Assembly: GCA_016763955.1 (NCBI GenBank)
Contig: JAESSU010000401.1
Coordinates: 1 to 8,285 of the forward strand
Length of the DNA stretch: 8,285 bases
Direction of reading: 5' to 3'
From: Phycisphaeraceae bacterium
Lineage (GTDB): Bacteria; Planctomycetota; Phycisphaerae; Phycisphaerales; Phycisphaeraceae
A program made the position numbers and the translations under genes. Position 1 is the stretch's first letter; the number at the start of each line of letters is the position of its first letter. Below are positions 6,794 through 8,285 of this stretch, piece after piece. Under the pieces are notes generated by a model. It was not told the origin of the DNA, searched no databases, and saw only the letters and a list, made by a program, of their open reading frames with translations.

Positions 6794-6952
6794 ATGAGTT
6801 GCTGTTCAAAACGCAAGAAACGATGGCCGGTGATTCTCTTTCTACTCATCATCGTGATAGCCATTTTGCTGGCGGTAATCTCGGATGCCAAAGCGAATGG
6901 TGCCCACATCTGTCAGGTAGTCAATAGCGAATTGCTGTATAACAGTAAGTGA
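6794..6952 (+). CDS. Small single-pass membrane protein with N-terminal Cys-Cys pair
   Basis: The 52-residue frame starts at an ATG preceded by GGGGAG (6781-6786) seven bases upstream, a near-ideal ribosome site, and begins 15 bases after the stop of the YHS-repeat gene, so co-translation is likely. The protein starts MSCCSKRKKRW, has one very hydrophobic helix (about 12-30, PVILFLLIIVIAILLAVIS), then a short polar tail, DAKANGAHICQ and on, with a third cysteine at 40. The positive cluster before the helix predicts that the N-terminus with Cys3 and Cys4 stays inside. AKA after the helix could also be a signal-peptidase site. I recognise no family. The cysteines and neighbours suggest a metal or thiol role, but this is inference. 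Confidence 0.68.
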   Translation: MSCCSKRKKRWPVILFLLIIVIAILLAVISDAKANGAHICQVVNSELLYNSK

Positions 6953-7201
6953 TCCACAGCAGCAAGCTCAATGATTTGAAACGGCGTATTCGGTTGTTCA
7001 ACGTAGATCGGATAATTCAATCTGTCCATGACTATGAACGGTCTTGAACTGAGGATGCCCGAGACCAGCAGATCAAACCATTTGGCATCCCGATGAGAAG
7101 ACCCATAAAAAGGTTACTTGGAGTTGTTCTGGCGAGTAGTTTGATGATGGGCATACCAATACGGATTTAGTCAAATAATACCATTTCAAGGAGACATGGC
7201 G
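6953..7201 (+). other. Gap with no assured gene; holds a 25-residue signal-peptide-like frame
   Basis: This stretch of about 250 bases separates the small membrane gene from the YHS-DUF2231 gene. No ECF-type GGAACTT element or strong terminator is seen. A short frame at 7093-7170 encodes MRRPIKRLLGVVLASSLMMG and five further residues, which looks like an export signal that ends at once. It has no ribosome site, so it may be the remnant of a lost secreted gene or chance. Confidence 0.4.
7188..7193 (+). promoter_or_regulatory. Ribosome binding site deciding the start of the YHS-DUF2231 gene
   Basis: AAGGAG lies only two bases before the ATG at 7196 but eight before the in-frame ATG at 7202. 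The second is therefore the better start, and it removes two residues (Met-Ala) from the longest frame. Confidence 0.7.
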
Positions 7202-8086
7202 ATGCACTACTTTTCACGATCCACTTGCTCTAACTCCGCAATCACAGTCGGATTCATGGTCATCATCGGACTGTTAATGACTGTGCCTGCTGTTGCTCAA
7301 GAATCCATCAACACTGTCGAGCAGGCGACACAACTGACAAACAAGACCTGCCCGGTGACCACAGACGAAGCGGTTGATCCACAACAGTGGATTGATTACC
7401 AAGGCAAACGAGTCTATTTCTGCTGTCAGATGTGCAAACGCAAGTTCGAACGCAACCCTGAAACATATCTGCCAAATCTCCCACAGTTCGCTGATGCGGC
7501 AATGGACACGCATGGCGAGCACGACCATACTGCCATAGCGGAGGCCGGCCCCCATACTGATGCCCTTCAGCAACGTGATGAGAACAGCGAAGAAGCCGCT
7601 GAACACGATCACAGCGCACATAAAAACGGCTCGGATCAAGGTGGATTGGCCAAGCTGATCTCCTGGTTGGGCAAGTCTCATCCGCCATCTGTGCATTTCC
7701 CAATCGCGTTACTCATCAGCGCTGCTGTTGCTGAACTGCTACTGATGGTTACTGGCCGATCCCTGTTTGAGTCTGCCGCACGTTTCTGCGTTTGGCTGGG
7801 TAGTATCAGCACCCTTGGCGCAGTGACACTGGGCTGGTTCTTTGCAGGCTTTCGACTTAGTGATCCTGATTGGATCATGACTGTCCATCGCTGGCTGGGT
7901 ACGGGAGTAGGTTTCTTGGCAATTCTAATCCTAGCCCTGTGCATCGCAGCCGATCGTCCCGGCGTACAACAGAAACGATGGAAGTTGTGGTACCGTCTGA
8001 CCCTGTTCACTGGTGCTGTGGCAGTGGCTGCCAACGGATTCTTTGGTGGTGCCATGATCTACGGGCTCAACCACTATGCATGGTAA
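7202..8086 (+). CDS. Membrane protein: N-terminal YHS/TRASH-like domain, His-rich linker, DUF2231-type four-helix domain
   Basis: The protein has 294 residues from ATG at 7202. A signal peptide ends at about 32 (VPAVA before QE), placing the next part outside the membrane. A single YHS/TRASH-like domain (about 48-91) has TCPVTTDEAV, then YFCCQMCKRKFERNPETYL, with cysteines at 50, 74, 75 and 78. The linker (about 100-145) is rich in His, Asp and Glu (HGEHDH, EHDHSAH). From about 158, GKSHPPSVHFPIALLISAAV opens a domain that matches DUF2231, with four likely helices (about 164-184, 195-215, 234-250 and 264-288). DUF2231 proteins are membrane proteins of uncertain function, often encoded near metal or redox genes. 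The motif shared with the 6044 gene suggests handling of the same metal at the membrane. It may be co-transcribed with that gene or have its own promoter in the 250-base gap, where I see no clear one. Confidence 0.87.
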   Translation: MHYFSRSTCSNSAITVGFMVIIGLLMTVPAVAQESINTVEQATQLTNKTCPVTTDEAVDPQQWIDYQGKRVYFCCQMCKRKFERNPETYLPNLPQFADAAMDTHGEHDHTAIAEAGPHTDALQQRDENSEEAAEHDHSAHKNGSDQGGLAKLISWLGKSHPPSVHFPIALLISAAVAELLLMVTGRSLFESAARFCVWLGSISTLGAVTLGWFFAGFRLSDPDWIMTVHRWLGTGVGFLAILILALCIAADRPGVQQKRWKLWYRLTLFTGAVAVAANGFFGGAMIYGLNHYAW

Positions 8087-8285
8087 CGCACGGTTCCAGT
8101 TCAATACGTCATAAAGTGTAGTGGTACAGCAGTTTGTTATACAGTTTTTAGTCTCATTTTGTATGCAAAAACAGCGATGGATCGTGCGTCAAACTTCTAT
8201 CAATCCCAGTCGCGCGTATAATCGCTCAAATACCATCGTTCTTTGACATTCATGAGCAAGACTTTGTCGAGAAAGTGTGGGGACG
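8087..8285. other. Right-edge region without an assured gene
   Basis: These 199 bases follow the YHS-DUF2231 stop. No convincing hairpin terminator is visible. Several short frames reach the right edge: one on the + strand from an ATG at 8252 (MSKTLSRKCGD, no ribosome site) and two - strand frames ending at 8200 and 8189. None can be chosen over the others from so little sequence. Confidence 0.4.

Noticed and set aside
7033..7062. GGTCT/AGACC weak stem in the gap before the YHS-DUF2231 gene
   Set aside because: A 5-base stem with a loop of about 17 bases and no T-run is expected by chance.
8163..8285. Short frames near the right edge on both strands (27 residues from 8163; ATG at 8252; - strand ends at 8200 and 8189)
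   Set aside because: They overlap one another, lack ribosome sites where a start is visible, and are too short to recognise.

Overview
The window most resembles a planctomycete-type bacterium. This is an inference from gene content: a NirA-family siroheme reductase next to a CysJ-like flavoprotein that carries an N-terminal Fe-S domain in place of flavodoxin, together with YHS/TRASH-type and DUF2231 proteins. No rRNA, tRNA, insertion sequence or CRISPR array is visible, and the organism cannot be named from this window alone.

Layout. (1) Positions 2-2593, + strand: the 3' part of a nirA-like nitrite (or sulfite) reductase, then, 12 bases later, its probable electron-donor flavoprotein. (2) Positions 2760-5635, - strand, read leftwards: a membrane SpoIIE/PP2C-type phosphatase (5635-4193), an ECF-type sigma factor (4036-3434) and a single-pass anti-sigma-like protein (3437-2760). 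The last two overlap as ATGA. (3) Positions 5636-6043: a 408-base divergent control region. (4) Positions 6044-8086, + strand: a secreted protein with three YHS/TRASH-like repeats, a previously unlisted 52-residue membrane protein with a Cys-Cys pair, and a YHS-DUF2231 membrane protein with a His-rich linker. (5) Positions 8087-8285: no convincing gene.

The main result links blocks 2 to 4. Three copies of one promoter-like element, TCATGGAACTT followed after 14-15 bases by TCGTT(T)A(T), lie upstream of the sigma gene, the phosphatase gene and the YHS-repeat gene. The last two sit back to back in the divergent region, and their -35 arms form a perfect 14-base inverted repeat. GGAACTT is a classic ECF -35. 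The simplest reading is that the ECF sigma factor activates its own gene, its upstream phosphatase gene and a divergent set of Cys/His-rich envelope proteins.

The anti-sigma's presumed periplasmic domain is itself rich in Cys and His (a CCxHxH cluster). The phosphatase has a periplasmic sensor loop. I therefore propose a compact envelope response to a thiophilic metal (copper, zinc or similar) or to thiol stress. The promoters and coding genes are seen in the sequence; the regulatory wiring and the metal signal are inferred.
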